Numbered from the stretch's first letter, positions 44,160-57,726 are shown. The stretch: 64,000 nucleotides of DNA from Symmachiella macrocystis (GCF_007860075.1 NZ_SJPP01000001.1:3507490-3571489), one strand, 5' to 3'. Translations and numbers: made by a program. Notes: generated from the letters alone by a model not told the origin.

Positions 44160-45419
44160 GTGTCTCTCGTTTCCAAAACCGTGGCTGCCTTATGCGCGCT
44201 GGCCGCCTGTACGATGACGGTCGATGCCGGGGAACTGCGGGTCACCTCCGATTTTCCCGGCGGATCGGCTCAGGTTGTGCAGATTGATCAAGCCGCACGT
44301 CGCGTCTCGATCCGCCCCGCCGGAGATCCTCAATTCGGTTGGCCCTGTTGGTGGTATTTTCGTCTGGACGGAATTGAGCCGGGCGAAACGATAACCTTGG
44401 AGGTTGTGGCGGACCAACTCAAACGTGCGAACGGACAAGCGCTCAGTGCGAATTGGGCTTTGCCGAGACGCGCGGCAATGAGCATCGATCAGAAGCTGTG
44501 GTTACAAACTCAGCCAGGTGTGCGCGATAAGAATCGTGCAGTCTGGACCGCAAAAATTGATGCAACCACCGCGTGGTTTGCTTGGGGGCCGCCGTTTCTT
44601 CCCAGTGACGCCGAAGCCTTGACCAAAAAACTGGACAAGTCGTCCCCGCACGCAACGGCGTTTACGCTTTGCCGCACACGTGCCGGTCGCGCTGTGCCTG
44701 CGATAACAGTCACCGAAGGTGGTGACGATGACGGCACACGAATGGCTGTGTGGGTGCAAGCGCGGCAACACGCGTGGGAATCCGGCGCGAGTTGGGTCGG
44801 ACGTGGTTTTGCTGAATGGCTCATTAGCGATGATCCCCGTGCTGTAGCGCTGCGTCATCGAGCGGTCGTGTATTTCGTGCCGATCATGGACATCGACAAT
44901 ACGGCGACCGGGAATGGCGGGAAGGAACAAGTCCCCTATGACCACAACCGTGGATGGTTTGCCGATACGCAATGGAATGCCATTAAAACTGCCAAGCAGA
45001 AGCTGGAGGCGTTGGATCAACGACAGCGCCTTGTCGCGTTCATCGATTTACACAATCCAGGGGCCAATTCACCGAAGCCGTTCTTCTTCGTTGCCGCACC
45101 GAGCCTAGTATCTAAGCAACGATATATTCACCAAGAACGATTCATCAAAGCCTGCCGCTCGGAATTTGTCGACCCTTGGCCTTTGGAAAAAGAGTTAAAG
45201 ACCACCGGCCCGCAATACGATCCATTGTGGAAACGAATTTCGGCGAATTGGATCAATCAGAATACGCAGAATTACGCCGTCGGCATAACGCTAGAAACCG
45301 CTTGGAATACGCCACACAGTAACACAACCGGGTATCAGATGATCGGTCGGCGATTGGGGCTAGGGCTGGAGCGTTACTTACGGACCGATCCTCGAGAAAA
45401 CGGCCCTAAGCAACAATAA
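44160..45419 (+). CDS. Secreted M14-family zinc carboxypeptidase
   Basis: A 419-residue exported peptidase. The signal peptide is SLVSKTVAALCALAACTMTVDAG, followed by a beta-sandwich N-terminal domain (about 25-140) and the M14 catalytic domain. Zinc ligands H204 and E207 (RQHAWESG) and H298 (IDLHNPG) are present, and E379 (TLETAW) fits the catalytic glutamate. The start is GTG 44160; the longer frame from 44031 is a shadow of the SMP-30 gene. It probably trims peptides or cell-wall peptides outside the inner membrane; specificity is unknown. It is co-directional with the SMP-30 gene, 20 bp away. Confidence 0.88.
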   Translation: MSLVSKTVAALCALAACTMTVDAGELRVTSDFPGGSAQVVQIDQAARRVSIRPAGDPQFGWPCWWYFRLDGIEPGETITLEVVADQLKRANGQALSANWALPRRAAMSIDQKLWLQTQPGVRDKNRAVWTAKIDATTAWFAWGPPFLPSDAEALTKKLDKSSPHATAFTLCRTRAGRAVPAITVTEGGDDDGTRMAVWVQARQHAWESGASWVGRGFAEWLISDDPRAVALRHRAVVYFVPIMDIDNTATGNGGKEQVPYDHNRGWFADTQWNAIKTAKQKLEALDQRQRLVAFIDLHNPGANSPKPFFFVAAPSLVSKQRYIHQERFIKACRSEFVDPWPLEKELKTTGPQYDPLWKRISANWINQNTQNYAVGITLETAWNTPHSNTTGYQMIGRRLGLGLERYLRTDPRENGPKQQ

Positions 45420-45455
45420 GCAATAGTTTTTCGCTGTTGTTGTTGGCGACGGAGC

Positions 45456-45725
45456 TCAACGTCCCTTGCCCAGCGCCAGCACGGCGGCGACGGCTCCGGT
45501 GGAGAGCGTCGCATAGGCGGCCCATTCGGGGACCGCAATCTCGCGGCGCGGGGCGACGGCTCCGTAGAGTATCGCTCCCAGCGGATCGCGACGGGGTGCT
45601 TCCCACTTCATCAGCGCGACCGCTTCGCGTTTGGGGAAAACTACGATTTTGTCGGTCATGAGGAACGCGGTTCCACAGAGGGAAACGAAGATTCCACAAG
45701 CGAATATTGCAGCGCGTAGCATCAT
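45456..45725 (-). CDS. Small hypothetical membrane protein
   Basis: An 88-89-residue protein with hydrophobic segments at the N-terminus (LRAAIFACGIFVSLCGTAFLM) and C-terminus (AAYATLSTGAVAAVLAL) and a polar middle. Start is ATG 45725 or the adjacent ATG 45722, which has the better spacing from AAAGG. It is convergent with the M14 peptidase gene. No family recognised. Confidence 0.5.
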   Translation of the reverse strand: MMLRAAIFACGIFVSLCGTAFLMTDKIVVFPKREAVALMKWEAPRRDPLGAILYGAVAPRREIAVPEWAAYATLSTGAVAAVLALGKGR

Positions 45726-46017
45726 GCTACCTTTGGGGTTTAAGGTGTCGAGGAGAAACGGTGACTTCAGCACCGAAGTGTACGCCATGTTTTCTGGGTG
45801 CGTGAGGGTTTCCCGGTATTTTTCAGCACATCCGACAAGTCAGCGTGTACTTTTTGCGGACTGCGGGCCTATAATAAGATCTAACCCTCCTAAACATGGC
45901 GTTGGCCTGTAAAACCCGTTTTTTCAGGCTCCCCCCGCGCTGATTCCCTGTGGCGTTATCAGGCGCTCTCGGTCCGTTCCCGCGAATTTTACATCAACCT
46001 CAATCGACAAATTCCGC

Positions 46018-46659
46018 ATGTTCCGTATACCGCGAAACCACCACGGTTTGACAATCCAAGTCGGGCGTAAACAATTCTCCCGCAGCCGGAATATCATTGC
46101 CGCCCTGGCGATGGTGTGCCTCCTGGCGGGATGCGGAAATCAGGACCAAATCCGTCGTTATACGGCCCCAAAACAACCCAAGTCGGCGCAGCCACCCATG
46201 CCGCCTTCCGCGCCCGCAGCGGCTGAGAAATTGACGTATGAAGTTCCAGAGGGTTGGAAAGAGATCGCCGCCGGGGGAATGCGCAAAGCAGCCTTTGAGA
46301 TTCCCGACGGAGACAACAAAGGGGAAGTCACAGCCATCAGCCTTCCCGGTAATGTGGGTGGCCTCTTAGCGAATATCAATCGTTGGCGAGGACAAGTCAA
46401 TTTGCCCGACACCACCGAAGATGACTTGAAAGCCGATTCCACACAGATGTCGATCGGCGGGACGGAAGGATTGTTTGTCGAGTTGGTCGGACCGGAATCG
46501 GCGACGAAACAAGAGACAATTCTAGGAGCGATTGTTATGCGTGCGGGCAACGTTTGGTTCTTCAAATTGCGAGCCCCGGCTGCCTTAGCGGCGCGCGAAA
46601 AAACCGCATTTGAGACGTTCTTGCGATCGATTCAGTTTTCCTCTTCTGACGGAGCCTAA
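46018..46659 (+). CDS. Lipoprotein of unknown function
   Basis: A 213-residue protein with a lipobox ending in C39 (LAMVCLLAGCG), after an unusually long N-region (about 27 residues). The mature part starts with a Pro/Ala-rich linker (KQPKSAQPPMPPSAPAAAE) and continues as a beta-rich domain (about 70-213) with YEVPEGWKE and IGGTEGLFVEL, resembling small periplasmic domains seen in planctomycete lipoproteins. The stop at 46659 is 1 bp before the GTG start of the CcsBA gene, and the ribosome site of that gene lies inside its end, so the two are translationally linked; a role in cytochrome c biogenesis is inferred. Confidence 0.7.
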   Translation: MFRIPRNHHGLTIQVGRKQFSRSRNIIAALAMVCLLAGCGNQDQIRRYTAPKQPKSAQPPMPPSAPAAAEKLTYEVPEGWKEIAAGGMRKAAFEIPDGDNKGEVTAISLPGNVGGLLANINRWRGQVNLPDTTEDDLKADSTQMSIGGTEGLFVELVGPESATKQETILGAIVMRAGNVWFFKLRAPAALAAREKTAFETFLRSIQFSSSDGA

Positions 46660-46660
46660 A

Positions 46661-50302
<3,642 letters not shown>

Positions 50303-50421
50303 CACGTGTGACTGCAAACCTGACCGTAAGCATTGGGCTTGCGGAGCGAGTTTGGTTATGATGTGAAGTCGGTGAGTTTTCACCAGTCATTCAATACATG
50401 ATTCAATTGCGAGCCCGCTCG

Positions 50422-50889
50422 ATGAGCCAAACGATCGAAGAGAAGCTGCGAGAACTTGGTTACGATCTCCCCACCCCGCCTGCGGCGGTTGGCAACTATG
50501 TTCCCGTGCTGCGGACCGGCAACCTGGTTGTCACCAGTGGTCAATTGCCCTTTATCGGCAAAGAGATCGTCTTTAGCGGAAAACTGGGGAGTGAACTGCA
50601 CGAACAACAAGGGATCGATGCTGCTCGGATCTGTGTGGTCAATGCACTGGCGCAGATCAAAGCCTGCATCGGCGATCTGCAACGGGTGTCGCGGATTGTC
50701 CGCGTGGAAGGTTATGTCCACTCCGCACCGGGATTTCAGCATCAGCCGCAAGTACTCAACGGTGCTTCGGAACTGCTCGTCGAGTTATTCTGCGACGCTG
50801 GTCGACACACACGCGTGGCCTTAGGGGTGAGTGAAATGCCGCTGGACGCCGCCGTGCAATTGGCCATCTGGGCCGAAGTCACTGATTAA
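50422..50889 (+). CDS. RidA (YjgF/YER057c/UK114) family protein
   Basis: A 155-residue trimer-forming RidA-family protein. [13 protein letters not shown] and [18 protein letters not shown] match the family; the arginine in HTR fits the imine-binding Arg of active members. RidA proteins hydrolyse reactive enamine/imine intermediates from PLP enzymes, but many subfamilies are uncharacterised and this longer N-terminus ([19 protein letters not shown]) belongs to one of those. ATG 50422 begins the conserved part. It is convergent with prfB and ~120 bp after the CcsBA gene. Confidence 0.88.
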   Translation: MSQTIEEKLRELGYDLPTPPAAVGNYVPVLRTGNLVVTSGQLPFIGKEIVFSGKLGSELHEQQGIDAARICVVNALAQIKACIGDLQRVSRIVRVEGYVHSAPGFQHQPQVLNGASELLVELFCDAGRHTRVALGVSEMPLDAAVQLAIWAEVTD

Positions 50890-50952
50890 AACACAATAAA
50901 CTGTCAAACTAGGCGCGCACTTTCCTCAGGCCTCACCCCTCAAGCCGCAAGC

Positions 50953-52060
50953 CTAATTCGTCAAGCTCCACCGCAGGTAGCTTTCGATAAACGCATTTAA
51001 GTCGCCGTCCAAAACGCGGGTCGGGTTGGACGAGGTATGCATGGTGCGGTGATCCTTGACCTGTTGTTGCGGATGCAACACGTAGGAGCGGATGGTTTCG
51101 CCGCCGAATCCAATACGGGATTTGTCCCCCCGCTTGGCGGCCAATTCGCTGTCCCGCTTTTCCTGCTCGATTTGGTACAGCTTGGCCTGCAACATTTTCC
51201 GCGCTGTCGCTCGGTTTTTGTGTTGGCTGCGATCATTTTGGCATTGCACAACGACACCGGTCGATTCGTGCGTTAAACGGATGGCCGACGAGGTCTTGTT
51301 GACGTGCTGTCCCCCTGCCCCGCTGGCGCGGTAAGTGTCCTCCCGCACATCTTTGTCCCAGTTGATTTCGATGTCGAGATCGTCCTCGATTTCAGGCACA
51401 ATATCGATGGCAGCAAAGGATGTTTGGCGGCGTCCGGCGGAGTCGAACGGGCTAATACGAATCAGTCGATGATTGCCGACTTCCCCTTTGAGATATCCGT
51501 ACACATAATCGCCGCGGATGGCAATCGTGGCGCTGCGGATTCCGGCTTCCTCCGCTGCGGAGATATCAATCAGTTCTGTGGAGTAGCCATTGTCTTCGCT
51601 CCAGCGTTGATACATGCGTAACAACATCGCCGCCCAATCGGACGCGTCGGTGCCGCCTTCACCGGCTTGGATACTGACATAAGCGTTGCAAGCGTCCTCG
51701 GGACGGCTCATCATTGCCTTCAGTTCCATCGCCTCCAGGCGTTTTTCAACTTGCTTGGCAAGCCCTTCCAATTCGGTGGTACTCTCGCCCGATTCGTCCT
51801 CCTCGGAGAATTCCATCAGCACTTCCATCTCTTCGGAGCTTTCTTCCAACTCCGCCAACGGTTTGATGGTCAGTGTGATCCGGCGCAATTCACTGACGAG
51901 TGTTTGCGCCTTCTCCTGGTCGTCCCAAAATCCGGGAGCCCCCATCAGTTCGTTGATTTCCTGCGAGCGAGACTGTTTGCCAGCTAAGTCAAAGAGAGTC
52001 TCTGAGCTGAACAATGCGATCCAAGATTCCTTGACAGGTGCCGCGTAATTCGTTGTCCAT
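50953..52060 (-). CDS. prfB: Peptide chain release factor 2, programmed +1 frameshift
   Basis: Release factor for UGA/UAA. The main frame has the SPF anticodon-like tripeptide (RISPFDSAG) and the [15 protein letters not shown] catalytic block. The start is in another frame: ATG 52060 (GGAG 10 nt upstream) opens 23 sense codons, beginning [11 protein letters not shown] and ending in DSL, which run into TGA in the sequence CTTTGAC (51994-51988). A +1 shift on CTT joins these to [13 protein letters not shown], giving an N-terminus that aligns with ordinary RF2. A single-frame reading from 52071 gives a spurious N-terminus. Low RF2 would thus raise its own synthesis, as in E. coli. Confidence 0.95.
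51988..51994 (-). other. prfB programmed frameshift site
   Basis: The heptamer CTTTGAC, read on the minus strand, places UGA as codon 24 of the upstream frame and is identical to the slippery stop of E. coli prfB. The upstream spacer is AGAGACT rather than the strong AGGGGG stimulator of E. coli. Confidence 0.93.
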
Positions 52061-52081
52061 CGACTGGTCACTCCGTTTTAT

Positions 52082-52216
52082 AATAGGTGTCCGGCTGCGC
52101 CGAACGGCCTCAAATAGATACTGTCTATGGGGCGCGCCGGGTGCTACTGCTGGTTAGTCCAGCACTGTTTTTCTGGTTAGGCAGTTTGCACTGGCGGACA
52201 AGCCGCCAGTGGCACC
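52082..52216. repeat. Palindromic repeat module (REP-like) between prfB and the UDP-glucose dehydrogenase gene
   Basis: The 173-bp gap contains GTCCGGCTGCGCCGAAC-like sequence near 52088, then a module bounded by GGGTGC and GCACCC. Inside are TGCTGG-TTAGT-CCAGCA (near 52148-52164) and the perfect hairpin CACTGGCGG-ACAAG-CCGCCAGTG (52189-52211). No transposase is linked to it. Confidence 0.75.
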
Positions 52217-52233
52217 CCTATTCCATCGGGCGA

Positions 52234-53535
52234 TTAACGCAGGCCGATGCCCTCGTAATGAAATCCGTGATCGCGCATCTTAGCGGGATCGTACAGATTT
52301 CGCCCGTCAAAAATGACCGGTTGTGTCAGATTGTCGGACATCAGGTCGAACTTCGGATTGCGAAACTCGTTCCATTCCGTATTGATCGCCAACGCATCCG
52401 CCCCTTCGAGCGCAGTGTATTGGTCTTCCCAATAGGTGATCTTGTCGCCGTAGATTTGTTTGACTTTTTCCATCGCCACGGGATCGTGGACCCGCACCTT
52501 GGCACCCTCGGCCAACAATTGATCAATCAATACCAGCGCCGGGGCTTCACGAATGTCGTCGGTACGTGGTTTGAATGCCAAGCCCCAGATGGCAATAGTA
52601 CGGCCGGAGAAATCGCCTTCGAAGTACCGCTGCAGTTTACTGAACAGTACCGTTTTTTGTGCTTGATTGACTTTGTCGACGGATTCCAACATCTGTGACT
52701 CGACGTTGTGCGCTGCTGCCACCGCTGCCAGCGCCCGGACATCCTTGGGGAAACAAGACCCGCCGTAACCCACACCCGGGAATAGAAACGAAAAGCCGAT
52801 TCGTGCATCGTGCCCGATGCCGCGACGCACATCGTTGATGTCGGCGCCCACACCGTCACAGACGTTCGCCATTTCATTGATGAAGCTAATTTTGGTGGCC
52901 AGCATGCAATTGGCCACGTACTTGGTCATCTCCGCACTCTCCAAACCCATGGAGAGGAACGGTTTTTCGGTGCGCAAAAATGGTTTGTAGAGCTCTTTCA
53001 GAACTTCAGCAGGTTCGGGCCGCTCGACCCCGACAACCACGCGGTCCGGTTTGGTGAAGTCATCAATCGCGCAGCCCTCTTTGAGGAATTCGGGATTGGA
53101 GACAACGTCGCAGACACGACCGGTCAATTCTCGTAAACGTTCGGACACCGCACGATTGGTTCCTACCGGGACGGTGCTTTTCACGACAACGATACAATCG
53201 TCGGGCAGGATTGGTGCCAGTGAATCAACAACCTTCCAAAATGCGCCCATGTTGGCCGAACCATCGTCGCCCTGCGGGGTGCCGACTGCGATGAATGCGC
53301 ATTGCGAATCGGCAACAGCTTCGGAGAGCTGTGTGGTGAAATGCAATCGTCCCGCTTGAGCATTGCGCTTGACCAGTTCTGTCAAACCTGGTTCGTAAAT
53401 CGGCACTTCGCCACCCAGGAGCATGTCGACCTTCTTTTGGTCGATGTCCACACAGGTCACATCGTTGCCGCTCTCAGCAAAGCATGTCCCGGTCACTAAA
53501 CCGACATAGCCGGTCCCCACCATTGCAATCTTCAT
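52234..53535 (-). CDS. UDP-glucose/GDP-mannose dehydrogenase family protein
   Basis: A 433-residue NAD-dependent four-electron sugar-nucleotide dehydrogenase, most like UDP-glucose 6-dehydrogenase. N-terminal NAD motif [12 protein letters not shown] (5-16); catalytic C261 in [16 protein letters not shown]; the C-terminal UDP-binding domain has [18 protein letters not shown]. It makes UDP-glucuronate or a related uronate for surface polysaccharide. GAGG lies upstream of ATG 53535. It follows rfbB on the same strand, separated by a 296-bp gap with a palindromic repeat, so joint transcription is uncertain. Substrate among UDP-Glc, GDP-Man or UDP-ManNAc is by similarity only. Confidence 0.92.
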   Translation of the reverse strand: MKIAMVGTGYVGLVTGTCFAESGNDVTCVDIDQKKVDMLLGGEVPIYEPGLTELVKRNAQAGRLHFTTQLSEAVADSQCAFIAVGTPQGDDGSANMGAFWKVVDSLAPILPDDCIVVVKSTVPVGTNRAVSERLRELTGRVCDVVSNPEFLKEGCAIDDFTKPDRVVVGVERPEPAEVLKELYKPFLRTEKPFLSMGLESAEMTKYVANCMLATKISFINEMANVCDGVGADINDVRRGIGHDARIGFSFLFPGVGYGGSCFPKDVRALAAVAAAHNVESQMLESVDKVNQAQKTVLFSKLQRYFEGDFSGRTIAIWGLAFKPRTDDIREAPALVLIDQLLAEGAKVRVHDPVAMEKVKQIYGDKITYWEDQYTALEGADALAINTEWNEFRNPKFDLMSDNLTQPVIFDGRNLYDPAKMRDHGFHYEGIGLR

Positions 53536-53642
53536 GTGTTGTCGTCCTCGTTGCCTTGACCGTTCGTTTTATTCGGATGGGGGACCGCCGCCGCCCCGCA
53601 ACTTAGCAGCCGGCTGTTCTAATTAATGCTAGTTTTCAGAAT

Positions 53643-53751
53643 GGGAGGGCGAGGCTCCCGCCGAGCCGCGATGGACCGGGACGCTTGCCAAACCCATTCG
53701 CTCGCTTCACGTTAAAAGGGAAAAACGGCTCAGCAGGAGCTTCACCCTCCC
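53643..53751. repeat. Palindromic repeat module (109 bp) upstream of the dehydrogenase gene
   Basis: The left arm GGGAGGGCGAGGCTCCCGCC (continuing GAGCC) pairs imperfectly with the right arm GGCTCAGCAGGAGCTTCACC (continuing CTCCC) across about 57 bp, with about 20 of 26 positions complementary by eye. Its sequence is unlike the RAYT-flanking modules and the 52.1-52.2 kb repeat, so it is a separate family. Confidence 0.75.
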
Positions 53752-53831
53752 GCTGCGCTGAAAGACAATCGCGAAAACTTATTTTGAAAACATACTCTCA
53801 GCTCTTATTTAGTTTTTTTTGAGAGAAGCGT

Positions 53832-54848
53832 TTATTCGAGTCGTTTGCCGTACTGTTCTTCGTAATAGGTTTGGTATTCCCCGCTCTTGATGTGGGAGGT
53901 CCACTCGGCCTGCGACAGGTACCAATTGATCGTGTCTTGCAGCCCTTGTTCAAAATTGACCTGGGGCTGCCACTGCAATTCTCGCTCGGCCTTGCTGGAA
54001 TCGATGGCGTACCGCAGATCGTGTCCGGGGCGGTCGGTCACGTAGTGGATCAAGCTTTCGGGCTTGTTCAACAATTTCAAAATGCCATGCGTGATTTCCA
54101 GATTGGTCCGTTCATTGCCGCCGCCAAAGTTATATACCTCGCCAATGCTCCCGCGCCGCAGCGCCGCATCGATTCCGCGACAATGATCCTCCACGTGAAT
54201 CCAATCCCGCACATTAGTACCGGTTCCGTAGACGGGCAATTTCAAGTCTGCCGCGGCGTTGGAGATGAATAGCGGAATCAATTTTTCAGGAAACTGATAG
54301 GGGCCGTAATTGTTCGAGCATCGCGTGATAATCGCCGGGAAGTCAAAGGAATGGTGGTAAGCATTGACCAATAGGTCTGCCGCGGTTTTGGATGCCGAAT
54401 AAGGGCTGCTCGGCGCTAAAGGGGTCTCTTCGGTGAACAAACCGGTCGGCCCCAAGCTGCCGTAAACTTCATCGGTGGAGACCTGTACGTAGCGCTCCAC
54501 ATTGGCGGCTCGGCTGGCGTCGAGGAGGATTTGTGTCCCCACGATATTTGTTTGAATGAACGGGCCGCTATCGAGAATCGAACGGTCGACATGACTTTCA
54601 GCGGCGAAGTTGATCACCGCATCGACCGGCTGGCTCTCCAAAATCTTGTTCACACATTCGCGGTCGCAGATGTCGCCCCGCACGAATTCGTAACGTGGGT
54701 TGTCTTCGACATCGCGGAGATTTTCCAAGTTGCCCGCATAGGTCAGCAGGTCGAGATTGACGATCGAGACGTCGTCATAGGTCTGCAATTGTTGGCGTAT
54801 GAAATTCGATCCTATGAACCCACAGCCACCGGTTACTAGTAGACGCAT
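53832..54848 (-). CDS. rfbB: dTDP-glucose 4,6-dehydratase
   Basis: A 338-residue extended-SDR enzyme converting dTDP-glucose to dTDP-4-keto-6-deoxyglucose, the entry to dTDP-rhamnose and other deoxysugars. NAD motif GGCGFIGSN (7-15), catalytic TDE (125-127) and Y150-SASK154 are present; the TDE triad separates this enzyme from the related epimerases. AAGGATGAGG lies just upstream of ATG 54848. No rfbA, rfbC or rfbD is in the window. Confidence 0.95.
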   Translation of the reverse strand: MRLLVTGGCGFIGSNFIRQQLQTYDDVSIVNLDLLTYAGNLENLRDVEDNPRYEFVRGDICDRECVNKILESQPVDAVINFAAESHVDRSILDSGPFIQTNIVGTQILLDASRAANVERYVQVSTDEVYGSLGPTGLFTEETPLAPSSPYSASKTAADLLVNAYHHSFDFPAIITRCSNNYGPYQFPEKLIPLFISNAAADLKLPVYGTGTNVRDWIHVEDHCRGIDAALRRGSIGEVYNFGGGNERTNLEITHGILKLLNKPESLIHYVTDRPGHDLRYAIDSSKAERELQWQPQVNFEQGLQDTINWYLSQAEWTSHIKSGEYQTYYEEQYGKRLE

Positions 54849-54957
54849 CGCCTCATCCTTTTCGAAGTCAGTCGTATTTGTAGAAAATGAGGCGAACGGT
54901 CACAGGGATGCCGGGGAGCTTTAGGGAACCACCTTGTTGCAGGCAGTGGGTCTACAC

Positions 54958-57699
54958 CTATTCTTCCTCAGCGACCGCATCCTCGTCAATCTCTTCTTGG
55001 GGGACGCGGGCCAAAGAGACCAGTCTGTCGTCTTCGCCCATCCGGATAATCCGCACCCCTTGCGTATTGCGTCCGACTTGCGAAATGTCGGCAACCCGCA
55101 CACGCTGGATCTTGCCACCGGCGGTGATCATCAAGACTTCGTCCTCTTCCGAAATTGCCGTCACGGCAACCACTTTGCCGTTGCGTTGCGTCGTACGAAT
55201 ATCGATGACCCCCTTACCTCCCCGTTTTTGCCGGCGGTATTTCATGCTACTGCGGACCGTTTCTTCCGACGCGGCTTCGGTTTCCTCGGGTGCGTCCTCA
55301 GCAGCTTCGTCTGCAGTGGTTGAATCCCCGGTGGCTGAATCCGCAGTCTCCGCATCTGATTCTGGTTCGCCCGATTCCTCGGTCTCTGGCTCGTCATGAT
55401 CGACGACCCCGATCGGCGTTCGTTTTCCAAATCCATTTTCACAAACGGTCAACAGGTTTAATTCTGGATCGGCGACAACCATGCCGACGGCGTAGTCCCC
55501 TTCGCGGAGGCTGATGCCTTTGACCCCGCGCGTATTGCGGCCCATGCTGCGTGCATCTTCTTGAGCAAAGCGAATCGCCATCCCGTTGGCCGAGGCGAGT
55601 AGCAAATCTTCTCCCGGCCCAACGATCGCCACGCCGATCAGTTCGTCCCCTTCGTCCAATTTGACGGCAATCAATCCGCCACGCAGCGGGCGACTGTAAG
55701 CGGAGAGGGCGGTTTTTTTGACGATGCCATTGCGGGTGGCCAGCACCAGTTGCCGTTCTCCGTCGAAATCGCGCACGGCCAGACAATGGAAGATCTTCTC
55801 GTCCGGTTCGAGACGTACAAGATTGACCAGCGCGCGCCCTTTGGCAATGCGGCTACCCAACGGCAGGTCGTAGACCTTCTGCCAGTACACCTTTCCGCGA
55901 TCCGTAAAGAACATCAAATAGTCGTGCGTACTGGCAACAAAGAGATGTTCGATCGGGTCCTCGTCATCCGACTTGGCACCCATAATGCCCTTGCCACCGC
56001 GGTTCTGCGCTTGATAGCTGTCGAGCTTGATGCGTTTGATATATCCACGATGCGACAGTGTGACCACCATGGTTTCTTCGGTGATCAACTCTTCTTTGCT
56101 GACGTTACCGACTTCTTCATCGTTGATTTCAGTTCGCCGCGTGTCACCGAATTTCCCCTTGAGTTGATCCATCTCATCGCGGATGACGGCCAACAGGTGT
56201 GCTTCGTCGGAGAGCAACCGCAGGAATTCATCGACGTCATCCAACAGCTTGCGGTGTTCTTCACCGAGTTTTTCTCGTTCCAACCCGGCCAGCGAGCCGA
56301 GTTGCATGGCGACGATCGCTTCGGCCTGTTTAGCGGTCAGTCCGTAGTTTTCCTGTGCGACCGGCGCATCCGTTCCGGGATGACGTTCGGCCAAGAATGA
56401 CTGAAATCCATGATCCCCCAAGGCGCGGGCGATCAATTCGCCGGCGACTTCCAGACTTTGGAGTCGCACACAGGCTTCTTTGCGATCGGGTGACTGCCGA
56501 ATAGTGTTGATCACGTTGTCGATGTTGATTTGGGCGATCAACAAACCTTCGACGGTGTGCTTGCGTTTCTTGGCTTCGGCCAACAAAAACTCAGTCCGCC
56601 GCCGCAGCACGGTCACGCGATGCCGCACAAATTCTTCGAGAATCTCTTTCAGCGACAACTGTTTCGGCCGGCTGCCGACCAACGCCACGAAATTCAAGCT
56701 GAGCGTCGTTTGCAAGGGGGAATACTGGAAGAGTTGATTCAATACAACTTCACGATCCGCATCCCGTTTGAGGATAATATGTAGTCGCACTTGCCACGCG
56801 GGAATCGTGCGGTCGGTGAGATCGACGATCTGCGAGATTTCTTTAATGCGGCCTTCGCGGACCACTTGCTCTAGCTTTTCCCGAATCCCGTCCCGCGTCT
56901 GCAGGTAGGGGATTTCGGTCACGACGATCACGTCGTGGTTTTTCTCTTGCTCGAAATGTGTGCGAGCCCGGACGGCGATTGTCGAACGTCCATCCTTAAA
57001 CGCCTGCCGGATGCCGAGTTGTCCACAGATGATTCCACCGGTTGGAAAGTCCGGCCCTTGAACGCATCCCATCAGATCGTCGAGTGTGGCGTCGGGTTCG
57101 TCGATCAGCAATTGCACGGCATCGCAAACTTCGGCCAAATTGTGCGGCGGAATCATCGTCCGCATACCGACCGCGATCCCGTTGGAACCATTCACCAACA
57201 AATTCGGAAACCGCGAAGGCAATACGACCGGCTCGGTCAGCCGTTGATCGTAGGTCGGCACGAAATCAACCGTGTCGCGGCGAATGTCATCCAGCATTTC
57301 CGTCGCCGCGGCCGAGAGCCGGGCTTCGGTATAACGCGCGGCAGCCGGTGGTAATCCGGCCAGCGAACCGAAGTTCCCCTGTTTGTCGACCAGGACTTGG
57401 CGCATGTTCCATTCCTGCGCCAGGCGCACGAGCGTTAAGTAAACCCCTTCGCCACTATGCGGGTGATAGTTTCCCGACGTGTCGCCGGAGATTTTTTGAC
57501 ACTTCACCCGGCCGCTGCTCGGCCCTAGGTTCAGGTCATTCATCGCCACCAGGATGCGACGTTGCGACGGTTTCAAACCATCTCTCACGTCGGGCAACGC
57601 GCGGCTGACGATTACGCTCATCGCATAGGTCAGATAGCTATTCCGCATCTCATCGCGAATATCCATCTGCTGGATGTTCTCTGCGTCTCCTGTCGACAA
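54958..57699 (-). CDS. gyrA: DNA gyrase subunit A with acidic insertion
   Basis: A 913-residue GyrA. Breakage-reunion domain: [19 protein letters not shown], catalytic Y123 in AARYTEARL. The C-terminal pinwheel has the GyrA box [12 protein letters not shown], which distinguishes gyrase from topoisomerase IV. The start is TTG 57699, with a perfect AAGGAGG at 7 nt; the GTG at 57726 has no such site. The quinolone-contact region reads [14 protein letters not shown], so E84 and L88 replace the Ser83 and Asp87 of E. coli. A run of about 45 mostly acidic residues interrupts the pinwheel between GKRTPI and [10 protein letters not shown]. The C-terminus is also acidic. gyrB is not in the window. Confidence 0.93.
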   Translation of the reverse strand: MSTGDAENIQQMDIRDEMRNSYLTYAMSVIVSRALPDVRDGLKPSQRRILVAMNDLNLGPSSGRVKCQKISGDTSGNYHPHSGEGVYLTLVRLAQEWNMRQVLVDKQGNFGSLAGLPPAAARYTEARLSAAATEMLDDIRRDTVDFVPTYDQRLTEPVVLPSRFPNLLVNGSNGIAVGMRTMIPPHNLAEVCDAVQLLIDEPDATLDDLMGCVQGPDFPTGGIICGQLGIRQAFKDGRSTIAVRARTHFEQEKNHDVIVVTEIPYLQTRDGIREKLEQVVREGRIKEISQIVDLTDRTIPAWQVRLHIILKRDADREVVLNQLFQYSPLQTTLSLNFVALVGSRPKQLSLKEILEEFVRHRVTVLRRRTEFLLAEAKKRKHTVEGLLIAQINIDNVINTIRQSPDRKEACVRLQSLEVAGELIARALGDHGFQSFLAERHPGTDAPVAQENYGLTAKQAEAIVAMQLGSLAGLEREKLGEEHRKLLDDVDEFLRLLSDEAHLLAVIRDEMDQLKGKFGDTRRTEINDEEVGNVSKEELITEETMVVTLSHRGYIKRIKLDSYQAQNRGGKGIMGAKSDDEDPIEHLFVASTHDYLMFFTDRGKVYWQKVYDLPLGSRIAKGRALVNLVRLEPDEKIFHCLAVRDFDGERQLVLATRNGIVKKTALSAYSRPLRGGLIAVKLDEGDELIGVAIVGPGEDLLLASANGMAIRFAQEDARSMGRNTRGVKGISLREGDYAVGMVVADPELNLLTVCENGFGKRTPIGVVDHDEPETEESGEPESDAETADSATGDSTTADEAAEDAPEETEAASEETVRSSMKYRRQKRGGKGVIDIRTTQRNGKVVAVTAISEEDEVLMITAGGKIQRVRVADISQVGRNTQGVRIIRMGEDDRLVSLARVPQEEIDEDAVAEEE

Positions 57700-57706
57700 T
57701 TCCTGG

Positions 57707-57713
57707 CCTCCTT
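57707..57713 (-). promoter_or_regulatory. Ribosome binding site that decides the gyrA start
   Basis: AAGGAGG, read on the minus strand, lies 7 nt before TTG 57699. It is the most complete Shine-Dalgarno sequence in the window and falls inside the longer frame that would begin at GTG 57726, so the TTG start is preferred. Confidence 0.75.
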
Positions 57714-57726
57714 GAGGGCTATACAC

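Noticed and set aside
52061-52071. Single-frame prfB start at 52071
   Set aside because: Its N-terminus ([12 protein letters not shown]) does not resemble RF2, whereas the frame from ATG 52060 joined by +1 frameshift does.
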